NCBI RefSeq assembly: GCF_013359735.1
Contig: NZ_JABFMX010000004.1
Span: 62,001-126,000, forward strand
Direction: 5' to 3'
Source of the DNA: Arthrobacter sp. C9C5
GTDB lineage: Bacteria > Actinomycetota > Actinomycetes > Actinomycetales > Micrococcaceae
DNA length: 64,000 nucleotides
Positions within the stretch are counted from its first letter, which is position 1; each line of letters starts with the position of its first letter. Shown here in pieces: positions 23,676 to 34,200 of this stretch. The position numbers and the translations under genes are program-made. Below the pieces are notes generated by a model that was not told where the DNA came from, made no database searches, and saw nothing but the letters and a program-made list of their open reading frames with translations.

Positions 23676-24233
23676 ATGACACAACCTGCGGTGCACATGC
23701 CCGTTCACGATCACGACGGCGGCCCCTGGCCTGCCGCGCCCGGGCGGCCCGGCGCTGCCGTGCCGTGGACGGGGCTGGCCGTGATCGCCGCGGCAGGTCT
23801 TCCGGTGGGACTGTTGTGGTGGCTGCTGGCGCCGACCGGGCTGAACCTCATCACCCGGGACCCCGCATTGGCCGCCGGCAGCAACCCCGAAACGTGGCTG
23901 CCGCGGGACCTTGTCCTGGCCGGGCTGTTCCTGCTGGCCGGCTGCCTGTCCGGGGTCTTCATTGCCGGCAACCGGCCCGCCCGGCTGGGAACCGCGACGG
24001 TGGTCCTGGCCGTCGCCGCGGGCGCCGCGGGGGCCCTGCTGGCCTGGGGGACCGGCGTGCTCGCCGGTACCTGGTGGAGCGCCCCGGTGGACACTTCGGC
24101 CAGCGCCAGCATCGCCTTCTCGCTCCGGGCCTACGCCATGCTGGTCATCTGGCCTGCCGCCATCGCCCTCGCGATCTTCCTCTCCACGGTGTTTGGCTCA
24201 TCGGAGCCCGGGCGGTCGTCCGCGGACGCCTGA
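23676..24233 (+). CDS. Small polytopic membrane protein of unknown function
   Basis: The product has 185 residues, a His/Pro-rich cytoplasmic start and about four hydrophobic segments (WTGLAVIAAAGLPVGLLWWL, DLVLAGLFLLAGCLSG, TVVLAVAAGAAGALLAWG and AYAMLVIWPAAIALAIFL). It has no recognisable catalytic motif. It precedes hisD on the same strand with a 100-base gap, so co-transcription is possible but not shown. Confidence 0.65.
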   Translation: MTQPAVHMPVHDHDGGPWPAAPGRPGAAVPWTGLAVIAAAGLPVGLLWWLLAPTGLNLITRDPALAAGSNPETWLPRDLVLAGLFLLAGCLSGVFIAGNRPARLGTATVVLAVAAGAAGALLAWGTGVLAGTWWSAPVDTSASASIAFSLRAYAMLVIWPAAIALAIFLSTVFGSSEPGRSSADA

Positions 24234-24333
24234 CGCCAGGGGCGCTCCGGCTGTTCTCCAGGCCCCGGACGCTCCGGCCCCGTACCCCGTAACGGGGGTC
24301 CGGGGGCGCCGCGCCGGAGCGTAAAATGGACGA

Positions 24334-25746
24334 GTGACTCCAACTGCTGACAGCCCTGTGCCCTCCGCTCCCTCCGCCCTCAACTTCCGCACCGTGGACG
24401 TGCGCGGGCAGCGGTTGTCCCTCGCCGGGCTCCGCGCCGCCGTTCCGCGGGCGCAGCACGGCACCGTGGCCGACGCGGAGCAAAAGGTCCTGGACATCAT
24501 TTCGTCGGTCCGGACGCGCGGCTTCGAGGCGCTGCGCGAGCTGGCGCTGAACTTCGACGGCGTCGAACAGGCCCACCCGCGGGTCCCCGCCGAAGCCCTC
24601 AAGGCCGCCCTCGACGGCCTGGACCCCGCCGTGCGCGCCGCCCTCGAGGAGTCCATCCGCCGGGCACGCCGCTTCGCCGATGCGCAGCGTCCGGCCGACA
24701 CCGACGTCGAACTCGGCGAAGGCGCCGTGGTCAGCCAGAACTGGGTCCCGGTGGCCCGGGTCGGGCTCTACGTCCCCGGCGGCCTGGCGGTCTACCCCTC
24801 CTCGGTCATCATGAACGTGGTCCCGGCGCTGGCAGCCGGCGTGGAATCCATCGCCCTGGCCTCGCCGCCGCAGAAGGACTTCGGCGGCCTCCCGCACCCC
24901 ACGATCCTGGCGGCGGCGTGCCTGCTGGGCATCGAGGAGGTCTACGCGATCGGCGGCGCCCAGGCCATTGCGGCGTTCGCCTACGGCATCGCCGGCGGAA
25001 CCGGGGCCGGGGGCGTCGGAGCCAGCGCTGCCGCCGGCATCGACGCCGGCATTGACCCGGTCGACGTCGTCACCGGGCCCGGAAACATCTTCGTGGCCAC
25101 CGCCAAGCGGCTCGTGAAGGGTGTGGTGGGAATCGACTCGGAGGCCGGCACCACCGAGATCGCAATCCTGGCCGACGCGACTGCGCGCCCGGGCCTCGTT
25201 GCCGCCGACCTGATCAGCCAGGCCGAGCACGACCCGCAGGCCGCTTCCGTGCTGATCACCGACTCCGAGGAACTGGCCGCCGCCGTCCGCCGCGAACTCG
25301 AACTCCAGGCCGGCGCGACCAAGCACAGCGCCCGGGTCCGGCAGGCCCTGTCGGGTCCGCAGTCCGGCGTCGTCCTGGTCGAGGACCTTGAGCAGGGCAT
25401 CGCTGCCTGCGACGCCTACGCGGCCGAACACCTCGAAATCATGACCGCGGACGCCGCCGGCGTCGCCGCCCGGATCCGCAACGCCGGGGCCATCTTCGTG
25501 GGGGACTACAGCCCGGTGAGCCTGGGCGACTACTGCGCCGGCTCCAACCACGTGCTGCCCACCAGCGGAACGGCCGCGTTCTCCTCCGGGCTGAACGTGA
25601 CCACCTTCCTGCGCGCCATCCAGGTGATCAACTACAGCAGGAGCGCGCTGGAGGAAGTCAGCGGACACATCGTCAGCCTCTCCGGCGCGGAGGACCTGCC
25701 GGCCCACGGCGAAGCGGTCACCGCACGGTTCTCCGCAGGCAGCTAG
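24334..25746 (+). CDS. hisD: Histidinol dehydrogenase HisD
   Basis: HisD oxidises L-histidinol to L-histidine in two NAD-dependent steps, with a zinc ion at the active site. The family segments [49 protein letters not shown] and [18 protein letters not shown] are in the expected order. A Gly/Ala-rich stretch of roughly 20 residues ([18 protein letters not shown]) is inserted before the GPGN motif and is not part of the usual core. The start is GTG at 24334; no other his genes are in the window. Confidence 0.95.
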   Translation: MTPTADSPVPSAPSALNFRTVDVRGQRLSLAGLRAAVPRAQHGTVADAEQKVLDIISSVRTRGFEALRELALNFDGVEQAHPRVPAEALKAALDGLDPAVRAALEESIRRARRFADAQRPADTDVELGEGAVVSQNWVPVARVGLYVPGGLAVYPSSVIMNVVPALAAGVESIALASPPQKDFGGLPHPTILAAACLLGIEEVYAIGGAQAIAAFAYGIAGGTGAGGVGASAAAGIDAGIDPVDVVTGPGNIFVATAKRLVKGVVGIDSEAGTTEIAILADATARPGLVAADLISQAEHDPQAASVLITDSEELAAAVRRELELQAGATKHSARVRQALSGPQSGVVLVEDLEQGIAACDAYAAEHLEIMTADAAGVAARIRNAGAIFVGDYSPVSLGDYCAGSNHVLPTSGTAAFSSGLNVTTFLRAIQVINYSRSALEEVSGHIVSLSGAEDLPAHGEAVTARFSAGS

Positions 25747-25785
25747 GGCGGCCGGCGGGGAGACCCGCCAGAACGGCGCTCGACC

Positions 25786-25829
25786 ACAACATGTAGTAAT
25801 TACAGGCTTGTTATTCAGCAACATCTAGT
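25786..25829 (+). promoter_or_regulatory. Tandem NrdR-box-like sites upstream of nrdR
   Basis: Two related near-palindromes, ACAACATGTAGT (25786-25797) and GCAACATCTAGT (25818-25829), are 32 bases apart start to start, close to three helical turns. Paired NrdR boxes with this spacing are the known binding arrangement of NrdR. Their place 81-124 bases before nrdR suggests autoregulation. Confidence 0.65.
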
Positions 25830-25909
25830 CGTAAACTGATCCCGGAAGCACCAATCGCGGTGCTTAGGCTCTCTACAGGGATCAAGTTTGCGGCAGGGGA
25901 GGAACCGAC

Positions 25910-26401
25910 GTGTATTGCCCGTTCTGTCGTAACCCTGATTCGCGCGTGGTGGACAGCCGCATCGCCGACGACGGCTCCGCCATCAGGCGCCGCCGCCAGT
26001 GCCCCGAGTGCGGACGCCGGTTCACCACGGTGGAGACCACCAGCTTGACCGTGATCAAGCGCTCCGGCGTCGGCGAGCCGTTCAGCCGCAGCAAGGTCAT
26101 CAACGGCGTGCGGAAGGCCTGCCAGGGCCGCCCCGTCACCGAAGACGACCTCGCCATGCTGGCCCAGGAAGTCGAGGAGACCATCCGGGCCTCCGGCGCA
26201 GCCGAGATCGACGCCCACGAGGTGGGCCTCGCGATCCTCAACCCCTTGCAGCGCCTCGATGAGGTGGCCTACCTGCGCTTCGCGAGCGTGTACCAGGCCT
26301 TCGAATCGCTGGAAGACTTCGAGTCCGCCATCGCCCTGCTCCGCCATGAGGCCGAGTCCAAGGGGCTGGAAGGCAAGAGCTCGCAGAAGAGCCCGCTCTA
26401 G
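25910..26401 (+). CDS. nrdR: Transcriptional repressor NrdR
   Basis: NrdR represses ribonucleotide reductase genes in response to nucleotide levels. The N-terminal zinc ribbon has cysteines 3, 6, 31 and 34 (CPFC and CPEC). The ATP-cone domain follows ([20 protein letters not shown]). The start is GTG at 25910 after a GGGGAGG ribosome site. The C-terminus is about 10 residues longer than in many homologues. Two NrdR-box-like sites precede it; no nrd genes are in the window. Confidence 0.95.
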   Translation: MYCPFCRNPDSRVVDSRIADDGSAIRRRRQCPECGRRFTTVETTSLTVIKRSGVGEPFSRSKVINGVRKACQGRPVTEDDLAMLAQEVEETIRASGAAEIDAHEVGLAILNPLQRLDEVAYLRFASVYQAFESLEDFESAIALLRHEAESKGLEGKSSQKSPL

Positions 26402-26414
26402 GCTCAACCAAGTT

Positions 26415-26454
26415 CCGGTGGTGGCAGCGGAGGGGAAGCCGCGGCCACCACCGG
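26415..26454 (+). terminator. Hairpin after nrdR
   Basis: Perfect 11-base arms CCGGTGGTGGC (26415-26425) and GCCACCACCGG (26444-26454) start 13 bases after the nrdR stop. Confidence 0.65.
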
Positions 26455-26460
26455 CTCCAA

Positions 26461-26529
26461 CCAACTGACTCGCAGTTGCCACCGCATGAACCGAAGCCCT
26501 CAAAGCGACAACAACTGCGAGCCAGTTGG
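26461..26529 (-). terminator. Long inverted repeat between nrdR and ppgK
   Basis: Arms of 18 bases (26461-26478 and 26512-26529) match at 17 positions around a 33-base spacer. It lies just downstream of ppgK on the minus strand and may form its terminator or a transcript-stabilising hairpin. Confidence 0.45.
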
Positions 26530-26547
26530 GTTGTTTTGCGTCCTGGA

Positions 26548-27351
26548 CTACTTGGCCAGCTTGTGCGTGAGGGCAACCTCGATGGCGGCGCCCACGATGC
26601 CGGCGTCGTTCTTCAGCTCGGCCGGAACGATCGGCGTGCGCAGCGACATGTGCGGCAGGTATTCGTCGGCCCGCTTGGAGATGCCGCCGCCCACGATGAA
26701 CAGTTCCGGGGAGAAGAGGAACTCGACGTGGGAGAAGTAGCGCTGCAGCAGCACGCTGTATTCGGCCCAGCTCAGGCCGTCGCGCTCACGGGCGACGGCG
26801 GAGGCCTTGCTCTCGGCGTCGAAACCGTCGATTTCCAGGTGGCCCAGTTCGGCGTTGGGGACGAGCTTGCCGTCGAAGATGAAGGCGGAACCGATGCCGG
26901 TGCCGAGGGTGATCACCAGGACCGTGCCGGAAATGCCTTCGCCGGCACCGTAGCGGGCCTCGGCCAGGCCGGCGGCGTCGGCGTCGTTGATGACCTCGAC
27001 CGGGCGGCCGAGCCGGGCGGTCAGCAGGGCGTCGATGTCCAGGTTCAGCCACGAGTTGTCAACGTTGGCCGTCGAGTGGACCACGCCGTGCTGGATGATT
27101 CCCGGGAAGGTCACGCCGACGGGGGAGTCGGCTGAGGGGGCGTCGGGACGCTTGGACAGCTCGGCGACCACCTGCGCCACGACTTCGGCGACGGCTTCCG
27201 GGGTGGACGGCTGCGGGGTGGGCACGCGGAGCCGGTCGCCCACGAGCTTGCCCTTCTTCAGATCAACGATTCCGCCCTTGATGCCGGTGCCACCGATGTC
27301 GATGCCGATCAGCGGTGCGTTCTTCTTCGACTTCTCGTCCTTCTTGGCCAA
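26548..27351 (-). CDS. ppgK: Polyphosphate glucokinase (ROK family)
   Basis: PpgK phosphorylates glucose using inorganic polyphosphate, and in many cases also ATP, at the entry to glycolysis. The phosphate-binding loop IGIDIGGTGIKGGIVD, the catalytic-aspartate motif INDADAAGLAE, the LGTGIGSAF loop and the C-terminal FIVGGGISKRADEYLP motif are present. The length of 267 residues is typical of actinobacterial enzymes. It lies 66 bases after map on the same strand. Confidence 0.93.
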   Translation of the reverse strand: MAKKDEKSKKNAPLIGIDIGGTGIKGGIVDLKKGKLVGDRLRVPTPQPSTPEAVAEVVAQVVAELSKRPDAPSADSPVGVTFPGIIQHGVVHSTANVDNSWLNLDIDALLTARLGRPVEVINDADAAGLAEARYGAGEGISGTVLVITLGTGIGSAFIFDGKLVPNAELGHLEIDGFDAESKASAVARERDGLSWAEYSVLLQRYFSHVEFLFSPELFIVGGGISKRADEYLPHMSLRTPIVPAELKNDAGIVGAAIEVALTHKLAK

Positions 27352-27417
27352 TGTTGTTCCGTTCGTGGCAGGGGCGGGGTGGGTCTTGTTGTTGATTTTG
27401 GAAAGGCGGTGCGGGGA

Positions 27418-28296
27418 TCAGGGGAGCGTCAGGACTTCGGCGCCGGACTCCGTGACCAGCAGGGTGTGCTCGAACTGTGCGGTCCGTTTGTGGTCGCGCG
27501 TCACAACCGTCCAGTCGTCGGCCCACATGTCCCATTCGACCGTGCCCAGCGTGAGCATCGGCTCGATCGTGAAGACCATGCCGGCCTCCATGACGGTGTT
27601 GTAGGCCGGGGCGGCATCGTAGTGCGGGATGATCAGCCCGGTGTGGAAGGCCTCGCCGACGCCGTGCCCGGTGAAGTCCCGGACCACGCCGTAGCCGAAG
27701 CGCTTGGCGTAGGACTCGATGGTCCGGCCGATCACGTTGATTTCGCGGCCCGGGGCCACAGCGCGGATGGCGCGGCGCAGGGACTCTTCGGTGCGTTCGA
27801 CCAGCAGCCTGGACTCCTCGTCGACGTCGCCCACGAGGAAGGTGTAATTGGTGTCGCCATGCACGCCGCCGATGAAGGCCGTGATGTCGATGTTCAGGAT
27901 GTCGCCATCCTGGACCACCGTGCTGTCCGGGATGCCGTGGCAGATCACCTCGTTGAGCGAGGAGCACAGGGACTTGGGGAACCCGCGGTAGCCGAGGGTG
28001 GACGGGTAGGCGTTGTGGTCGAGCAGGAACTCGTGCCCCACCTTGTCCAGCTGGTCGGTGGTGACGCCGGGGGCGATGTGCTTGCCGACTTCCACGATGG
28101 CCTGGGCGGCAATCCGTGAGGCGATCCGGATCTTCTCGATGGTCTCGGCGGACTTGACCTCTGAGCCCGTGAACTTGGCCGGAGCAGGCTTGCCGACGTA
28201 CTCAGGGCGCGGGATGGACGCCGGTACGGCAAGTTGCGGGCTGACTGTTCCCGGGACAAGGGTGCCGATGGGTGCAGTCGAGGTGAGGGAAGGCAT
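27418..28296 (-). CDS. map: Type I methionine aminopeptidase
   Basis: Map removes the initiator methionine from nascent proteins. The metal ligands are present: the two aspartates in [20 protein letters not shown], the histidine in [12 protein letters not shown], and the glutamates in FTIEPML and AQFEHTLLV. An N-terminal extension of about 40 residues is proline-rich, as in other actinobacterial Map enzymes. 292 residues. ppgK follows on the same strand. Confidence 0.95.
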   Translation of the reverse strand: MPSLTSTAPIGTLVPGTVSPQLAVPASIPRPEYVGKPAPAKFTGSEVKSAETIEKIRIASRIAAQAIVEVGKHIAPGVTTDQLDKVGHEFLLDHNAYPSTLGYRGFPKSLCSSLNEVICHGIPDSTVVQDGDILNIDITAFIGGVHGDTNYTFLVGDVDEESRLLVERTEESLRRAIRAVAPGREINVIGRTIESYAKRFGYGVVRDFTGHGVGEAFHTGLIIPHYDAAPAYNTVMEAGMVFTIEPMLTLGTVEWDMWADDWTVVTRDHKRTAQFEHTLLVTESGAEVLTLP

Positions 28297-28401
28297 AGAT
28301 TGATTCTATAAGCCCCCGGGCGCAGCCCGGAAAATACAGCCGAAAACTTAGCCGACAGGGGCCGGTACCCCCGGAACCAGGCACACGCAGAAGGATCCCC
28401 G

Positions 28402-28569
28402 ATGACCGAATACTGGTACAACGTCAACACCCACGAGATCGAGGAAGACGCCATGTCCGACTGGAGCCAGTTGATCGGCCCTTACAAGACCCGCGAGGAA
28501 GCCGAACACGCCCTCGAGAAGGTCAAGGCCCGCAACGAGGCCTGGGAAAAGGGCGACGACGACGCGTAA
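28402..28569 (+). CDS. Small SPOR-like protein (55 residues)
   Basis: This short ORF encodes an acidic 55-residue product beginning MTEYWYNVNTHEIEED, followed by WSQLIGPYKTREEAEHALE. The second part matches the short SPOR-like 'GPY-TREEAE-AL' pattern of small actinobacterial proteins. It starts with ATG after AGAAGGATCCCC and is divergent from map and convergent with panB. Function is unknown; homologues are usually annotated as SPOR domain proteins. Confidence 0.75.
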   Translation: MTEYWYNVNTHEIEEDAMSDWSQLIGPYKTREEAEHALEKVKARNEAWEKGDDDA

Positions 28570-28640
28570 CGGCCTGCCGGCGCCCGTTGTCCTCCTGGTC
28601 AACGGGCTGCCCGGCTCCGGCTGGAACCCGAAGCTTGCGG

Positions 28641-29576
28641 CTAGAAGGAATGTTCCGGGCCGGGGAAGTGGCCTGAGCGGACATCGTCGCCGTACGCTTT
28701 CGCGGCATCGCTCAGGGTGGTCCGCAGATCCGCGTACTGCTTGACGAACTTGGCCATCTTTCCGCCACGAAGCCCGGCCATGTCCTGCCATACCAGCACC
28801 TGGCCGGTGGTCGCATTGCCTGCCCCGATGCCGATCGTGGGGACCTCGACGGCGGCGTCCACGGCGGCCGCCGTCGGCGCCGGAACCATTTCCATCAGCA
28901 CACAGAACGCGCCGGCGTCGGCCAGTGCGACGGCGTCGTCGATCAGCCGCTGGGCATCGTCGCCACGGCCCTGGACCCGGTAGCCGCCGAGGGCGTGCTC
29001 GCTTTGCGGCGTGAAGCCGATGTGCGCCATCACGGGGATGCCGGCCTGGACCATGGCCCGGACAGTTTCGGCATAGAACTTGCCGCCCTCGATCTTGACC
29101 GCGTGCGCGAGCCCTTCCTTGAGGAAACGCACGCCCGTCGCCACCGCCTGCTGGGCGGAGACCTCGTAGCTGCCGAAGGGCAGGTCGGCCACCACGAGGG
29201 CGCGCCGCGCGGAGCGGGTTACCGCGCGGCACAGCGGAATCAGCTCGTCCACGGTGACGGGCAGGCTCGTTTCGTTGCCGAAGACATTATTGGAGGCCGA
29301 ATCTCCGACCAGTAGCACCTCGATGCCGGCCGCATCGAAGATCTCGGCGGTGTACTGGTCGTAAGCCGTCAGCATGGCGAAGCGCTCACCGTTGAGCTTG
29401 GCCTGGCGCAGGTGGTGCGTGCGGATTCGGGCCGCGGGTTTGGCGGCAGTGTCCTTGGCGGCGCTGTCCGGCGCCGGATCCTGGGCTGCGGCGGCCGTGC
29501 CCGTTGCGGGGCCGTTGCCGTAGGGGGCAGCGAGTTCTGCGGACGTGCTGGAATCGGGGCTGTTGCTGGGGGCCAT
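28641..29576 (-). CDS. panB: 3-methyl-2-oxobutanoate hydroxymethyltransferase PanB
   Basis: PanB makes ketopantoate from alpha-ketoisovalerate and methylene-tetrahydrofolate in pantothenate synthesis. The metal- and substrate-binding motif [19 protein letters not shown], the [15 protein letters not shown] segment and the [19 protein letters not shown] segment are intact. An Ala-rich extension of about 45 residues precedes the barrel, so a downstream start is possible, although the hydroxymethyltransferase core is complete. No other pan genes are adjacent. Confidence 0.93.
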   Translation of the reverse strand: MAPSNSPDSSTSAELAAPYGNGPATGTAAAAQDPAPDSAAKDTAAKPAARIRTHHLRQAKLNGERFAMLTAYDQYTAEIFDAAGIEVLLVGDSASNNVFGNETSLPVTVDELIPLCRAVTRSARRALVVADLPFGSYEVSAQQAVATGVRFLKEGLAHAVKIEGGKFYAETVRAMVQAGIPVMAHIGFTPQSEHALGGYRVQGRGDDAQRLIDDAVALADAGAFCVLMEMVPAPTAAAVDAAVEVPTIGIGAGNATTGQVLVWQDMAGLRGGKMAKFVKQYADLRTTLSDAAKAYGDDVRSGHFPGPEHSF

Positions 29577-29850
29577 GCCACGAGCGTAGTGCGATACCCC
29601 GCGTCCTAGCTACCGGGCGGCACCGGCGGAGCGGTGAGACCCGTCACAAACGGCGCTGGCCGGCGGGGCGGTAGGGACACCCAAGCAGCGGTTCGGCGGC
29701 CGTTGTGTTAACGGTGTGTTACGCCGGTGCGCTACGCCAGCAATCCCCGGGAATGCTTAGTAGAGTGATTCGAGAGCAGCTGCGGGCGCCAGCCAAGACG
29801 AGTAGTCGGGACGGGTCCGGGGCACGGACGTACACCCGGAAAGAGGCACC

Positions 29851-31191
29851 ATGGACCGCCAGCAAGAGTTTGTCCTGCGGACGATCGAAGAGCGTGACGT
29901 GCGCTTTGTGCGCTTGTGGTTCACCGACGTCGTGGGATCGCTGAAGTCTGTGGCCCTCGCCCCGGCCGAAGTTGAAGGCGCCTTCGAGGAGGGCCTGGGC
30001 TTCGACGGGTCCTCGATCGAGGGCCTGGCCCGCGTCTTCGAATCCGACATGCTGGCCCAGCCGGACCCCTCCACCTTCCAGATCCTGCCGTGGCGCGGCG
30101 AGACGGAAGCGACCTCGCGGATGTTCTGCGACATCCTGACGCCCGACGGCGAGCCCTCCGCGGCGGATCCGCGCAACGTCCTCAAGCGCAACCTCGCGAA
30201 GGCCGCGGACATGGGCTTCACCTGCTACACCCACCCCGAAATCGAGTTCTACCTGCTCAAGTCCCAGCAGCCGGGCCCGGACGGCGCACCGGTTCCGGTG
30301 GACGAGGGCGGCTACTTCGACCACGTGCCCGGCGGCGTGGCGCAGGACTTCCGGCGGACCGCTGTGACCATGCTGGAATCGGTGGGCATCTCGGTCGAGT
30401 TCAGCCACCACGAGGCCGGCCCGGGGCAGAACGAGATCGACCTGCGCTATGCGGACGCCCTGCAGACCGCGGACAACATCATGACCTTCCGCACCGTGAT
30501 CAAGGAGGTCGCGCTGCAGCAGGGGACCTACGCGACCTTCATGCCCAAGCCGTTCACCGCGCACCCGGGCTCCGGCATGCACACGCACTTCTCGCTGTTC
30601 GAGGGCGACACCAACGCCTTTTACGAGGCCGGAGCGGAATTCCAGCTCTCCGAAACCGCGCGGCAGTTCATTGCCGGCATCCTCAAGCACGCCCCCGAGT
30701 TCACCGCCGTGACCAACCAGTTCGTGAACTCCTACAAGCGCCTCTGGGGCGGGGGAGAAGCGCCCAGCTACCTGAGCTGGGGCCACAACAACCGCTCGGC
30801 CTTGGTCCGGGTTCCGCTGTACAAGCCCGGCAAGGGCCAGTCCGCGCGGATCGAGTACCGCGGCATCGACTCGGCCGCCAACCCGTACCTTGCCTACGCC
30901 GTGCTGCTGGGTGCCGGGCTGAAGGGCATCGAGGAGGGCTACCAGCTGCCCGCCGCCGCCGAGGACGACATCTGGTCGCTGAGCTCGGCCGAGCGCCGTG
31001 CCATGGGCCACGATCCGCTGCCGGCCAGCCTGCACGACGCGATCCGGACAATGGAGGATTCCGAGCTCATGCCGCAGATCCTGGGCGAGCAGGTCTTCGA
31101 GCACTTCCTGCGCAACAAGCGCGCCGAGTGGCAGGACTACCGCCTCCAGGTGACGCCCTACGAGCTGCAGCGCAACCTGGCCATCCTCTAG
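29851..31191 (+). CDS. glnA2: Glutamine synthetase, GlnA2-type
   Basis: This ATP-dependent glutamate-ammonia ligase has 446 residues, matching mycobacterial GlnA2 rather than GlnA1. Class I signatures are present: LGFDGSSIEG, the ATP-site segment MPKPFTAHPGSGMHTHFSLF, and the Glu-binding region SARIEYRGIDSAANPYLAYA. The region that carries the adenylylated tyrosine in GlnA1 reads DDIWSLSSAER, with no tyrosine, so GlnE control is not expected. The 274-base leader (29577-29850) holds a GTAAC/TTAAC pair on the minus strand that is only a weak GlnR-like match. glnE follows 9 bases later. Confidence 0.93.
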   Translation: MDRQQEFVLRTIEERDVRFVRLWFTDVVGSLKSVALAPAEVEGAFEEGLGFDGSSIEGLARVFESDMLAQPDPSTFQILPWRGETEATSRMFCDILTPDGEPSAADPRNVLKRNLAKAADMGFTCYTHPEIEFYLLKSQQPGPDGAPVPVDEGGYFDHVPGGVAQDFRRTAVTMLESVGISVEFSHHEAGPGQNEIDLRYADALQTADNIMTFRTVIKEVALQQGTYATFMPKPFTAHPGSGMHTHFSLFEGDTNAFYEAGAEFQLSETARQFIAGILKHAPEFTAVTNQFVNSYKRLWGGGEAPSYLSWGHNNRSALVRVPLYKPGKGQSARIEYRGIDSAANPYLAYAVLLGAGLKGIEEGYQLPAAAEDDIWSLSSAERRAMGHDPLPASLHDAIRTMEDSELMPQILGEQVFEHFLRNKRAEWQDYRLQVTPYELQRNLAIL

Positions 31192-31200
31192 GCGGCCGCG

Positions 31201-34200
31201 GTGAGCCTGGCACGGCGCCTCATCGCCGCGGGTTTCAACGACCTGGACAAGGGCGAGCGGTTCCTGGCCGCCCCGGAGCTGGCGGACCTGGACGAAGATG
31301 CCTTGTTTGCCGGGCTGCAGCTGGCCGCTAACCCGGACACGGCGCTACAGTCCCTGGTCCGGCTGATCGAGAAACACCCGGCCCTGAGGGACCTGGCCGC
31401 GGCCGAGCCGGACCGCAGCGAGCCGCTCTACCGGGTGCTCGGCGCTTCCGAGGCGCTCGGCGAATTCCTCATCCGGCACCCCGAACACCTCGACGCCTTC
31501 CATACGACGGCCAGCCCCGAGCCGCAGGCAGCCGATGCCGCCGCGCTGCGCACCCGGCTGCTGCAGTCGGTCCGCGCCGACCCAAAGGCCGCCCGGCCGG
31601 TCGCCGCCGTGACCGGGCAGGAAGGGTACGCGGCCCTCCGCACGGCGTACCGGCGGGGGCTCGTGGAGCTCGCCATCAAGGACCTCTGCGCCGCCGATCC
31701 GTTGGACTTCATGCCCTCCGTCGGGGCCGAACTGGCTGACCTGGCCGGCGCCGCGATCGAAGCGGCCCTGGCCGTGTCCCGGGCCGAGGCGGCGGAGCAG
31801 TTCAGCGCAGCGGACGTGGCCGACATCGGTCTGGCCGTGATCGGGATGGGCAAGTGCGGCGCCCGCGAACTGAACTACATCTCCGACGTCGACGTCATCT
31901 ATGTGATCGACGCCGGCGCCCTGGAGGACTCCCGGGCGAACACCATCGGCACCGCCCTGGCCTCGGGGATTTCACGCGCCATCATGTCCACGAGCCGTGA
32001 GCCGGGGCTTTGGGAGGTCGACGCCAACCTCCGGCCGGAGGGCAAGTCCGGGCCCCTGGTGCGCACCCTGGCCTCGCACGAGAGCTACTACGCGCGCTGG
32101 GCCGAAAGCTGGGAATTCCAGGCGCTGCTCAAGGCCCGGACCATCGCCGGGGACGCCGCGCTCGGGGCGCGCTACGAGGCCGCCGTCGCGCCGCTGATCT
32201 GGTCCTCCGCGGGCCGCGAAGGGTTCGTCGAGTCGGTCCGTTCGATGCGCCGCCGGGTCACCGAGCACATCCCGGCCGAGGAGGAGCAGCGGCAGATCAA
32301 ACTGGGCCGCGGCGGGCTGCGGGACGTCGAATTCACCGTCCAGCTGCTCCAGCTGGTGCACGGCAAATCGGACGAAACCCTGCGCTGCCGGGACACCACC
32401 TCGGCCATCGCGGCGCTCTCCGCGGGCGGCTACATCGGACGCTCCGACGCCAAGGAATTCGACCGCGACTACCGGTACCTGCGCCTGCTCGAGCACCGGA
32501 TCCAGCTCTTCCAGCTGCGCCGCACCCACCTGATGCCGGTCAAGGAAGCGTCGCTGCGCTCCCTCGCCAAGGCGGTGCTGGGCCCGTTCTCCAACGAACG
32601 CCCGCACCCGGACGCGCTGCTCAAAGCCTGGCGCCAGACCAAGCGTTCCGTGCGGGAACTGCATGAACGCATTTTTTACCGGCCGCTGCTCAACACCGCG
32701 GCCGCGCTCAGCAGCGAGGAGGCCAAGCTCACGCCCGAAGCCGCGCAGGGCCGGCTCGCCGCGCTCGGCTACCTGGATCCTCCCGGCGCCATGCGGCACA
32801 TCGAGGCGCTCACCGGCGGGGTGAGCCGGCGCGCCGCGCTGCAGCGCCAGCTGCTGCCGATCCTGCTCGGCTGGCTCGCCGAGGGCGTGGACCCCGACGG
32901 CGGGCTGCTGGCCTTCCGCCGGGTCAGTGAGGGTCTCGGCACCACGCACTGGTACCTCGGCCTGCTGCGGGATTCGACGGCGGCGGCGGAGCGGCTGTGC
33001 CATGTGCTCTCCAATTCCCGGCTCATCTCGGACCTGCTGGAGGTCTCGCCCGAGTCCGTGGCCTGGCTGGGCTCGGATAAGGACCTGGTCCCGCTCAGCT
33101 ACGAGGCGCAGTGGCTGGAGATCACCTCCAAAATGTCCCGGCACTCGGACCCGGAAAGTGCGATGCGCCTGATTCGGCTGATCCGGCGCCGCGAAATCCT
33201 GCGGATCGCCATCGCGGACAGCGCCGGACTGCTGGACCAGGACCAGGTGGGCGCGGCTCTGGCCGATACCGACCGGGCCGCCGTCCTCGGCGCGCTCCGG
33301 GTGGCCGAGACGGTCGTTGCGGCCGGGGAACCACTCAAGACCCGGGTGCTGGTGGTGGCGATGGGGCGTCAGGGCGGCCGCGAGATCGGCTACGGCTCGG
33401 ACGCCGACGTCATGTATGTGCACCGCGGCCTGCCCGGCGTGCCGGAGGACGAGGCGCAACAGCAGGCTGCCCGGATCGTCGGCAAGCTCTCCAGCCTGCT
33501 GACCCAGCCGCTCAAGCCTGCCATCCTCGCCGAACGCGTGCTCTTGGTCGACGCCGACCTGCGCCCGGAAGGCAAGAGCGGACCGATGGTGCGGTCGCTG
33601 GAGTCCTACGCCGAGTACTACCGCCGCTGGTCCCTCATCTGGGAGGCCCAGGCGCTGCTGCGTGCCCGGCCGATGGCCGGCGACGACGAACTCGCCGCCG
33701 ATTTCGTGGCGCTGATCGATCCCATCCGCTACCCGGACACCGTTGCGGAGCAGGATGTCCGCGAGGTCAGGCGGGTCAAGGCCCGCATGGAGTCCGAACG
33801 GCTGCCACGCGGAGCGGACCCGGCCCGGCACCTGAAACTGGGCCGCGGCGGCCTGAGCGACGTCGAGTGGCTCGCGCAGCTGCTGCAGCTGCGGCATGCC
33901 GGCAAGCATCCGGAGCTGCGGACCACTTCCACCGTCCAGGCCCTCGAGGCAGCCGCCAGCCTGGAACTGCTGGAGGCCGGGGAAGTGGTGCTGCTGCTGC
34001 GGGCCTGGCGGCTGGCGAGCCGGATCCGCTCCGCCAACGTGATCTGGACCGGGCGTGCCTCTGACCTGCTGCCGTCCTCGCGTCGCGACCTGGAGGCCGT
34101 GGCCCGCTGGTGCGGCTACGGCCACGGCAACGCCGCCGAACTCGAGGAGGATTACCTGCGGCTCAGCCGGCGGGCACGGGCCGTCTTCGAGCGCGTCTTC

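Noticed and set aside
29704..29722. GlnR site upstream of glnA2
   Set aside because: Only one GTAAC/TTAAC pair with weak second half; much poorer than the glnA1 site.
31972..34125. 717-residue antisense frame opposite glnE
   Set aside because: It mirrors the glnE codon periodicity and lacks any protein family pattern.
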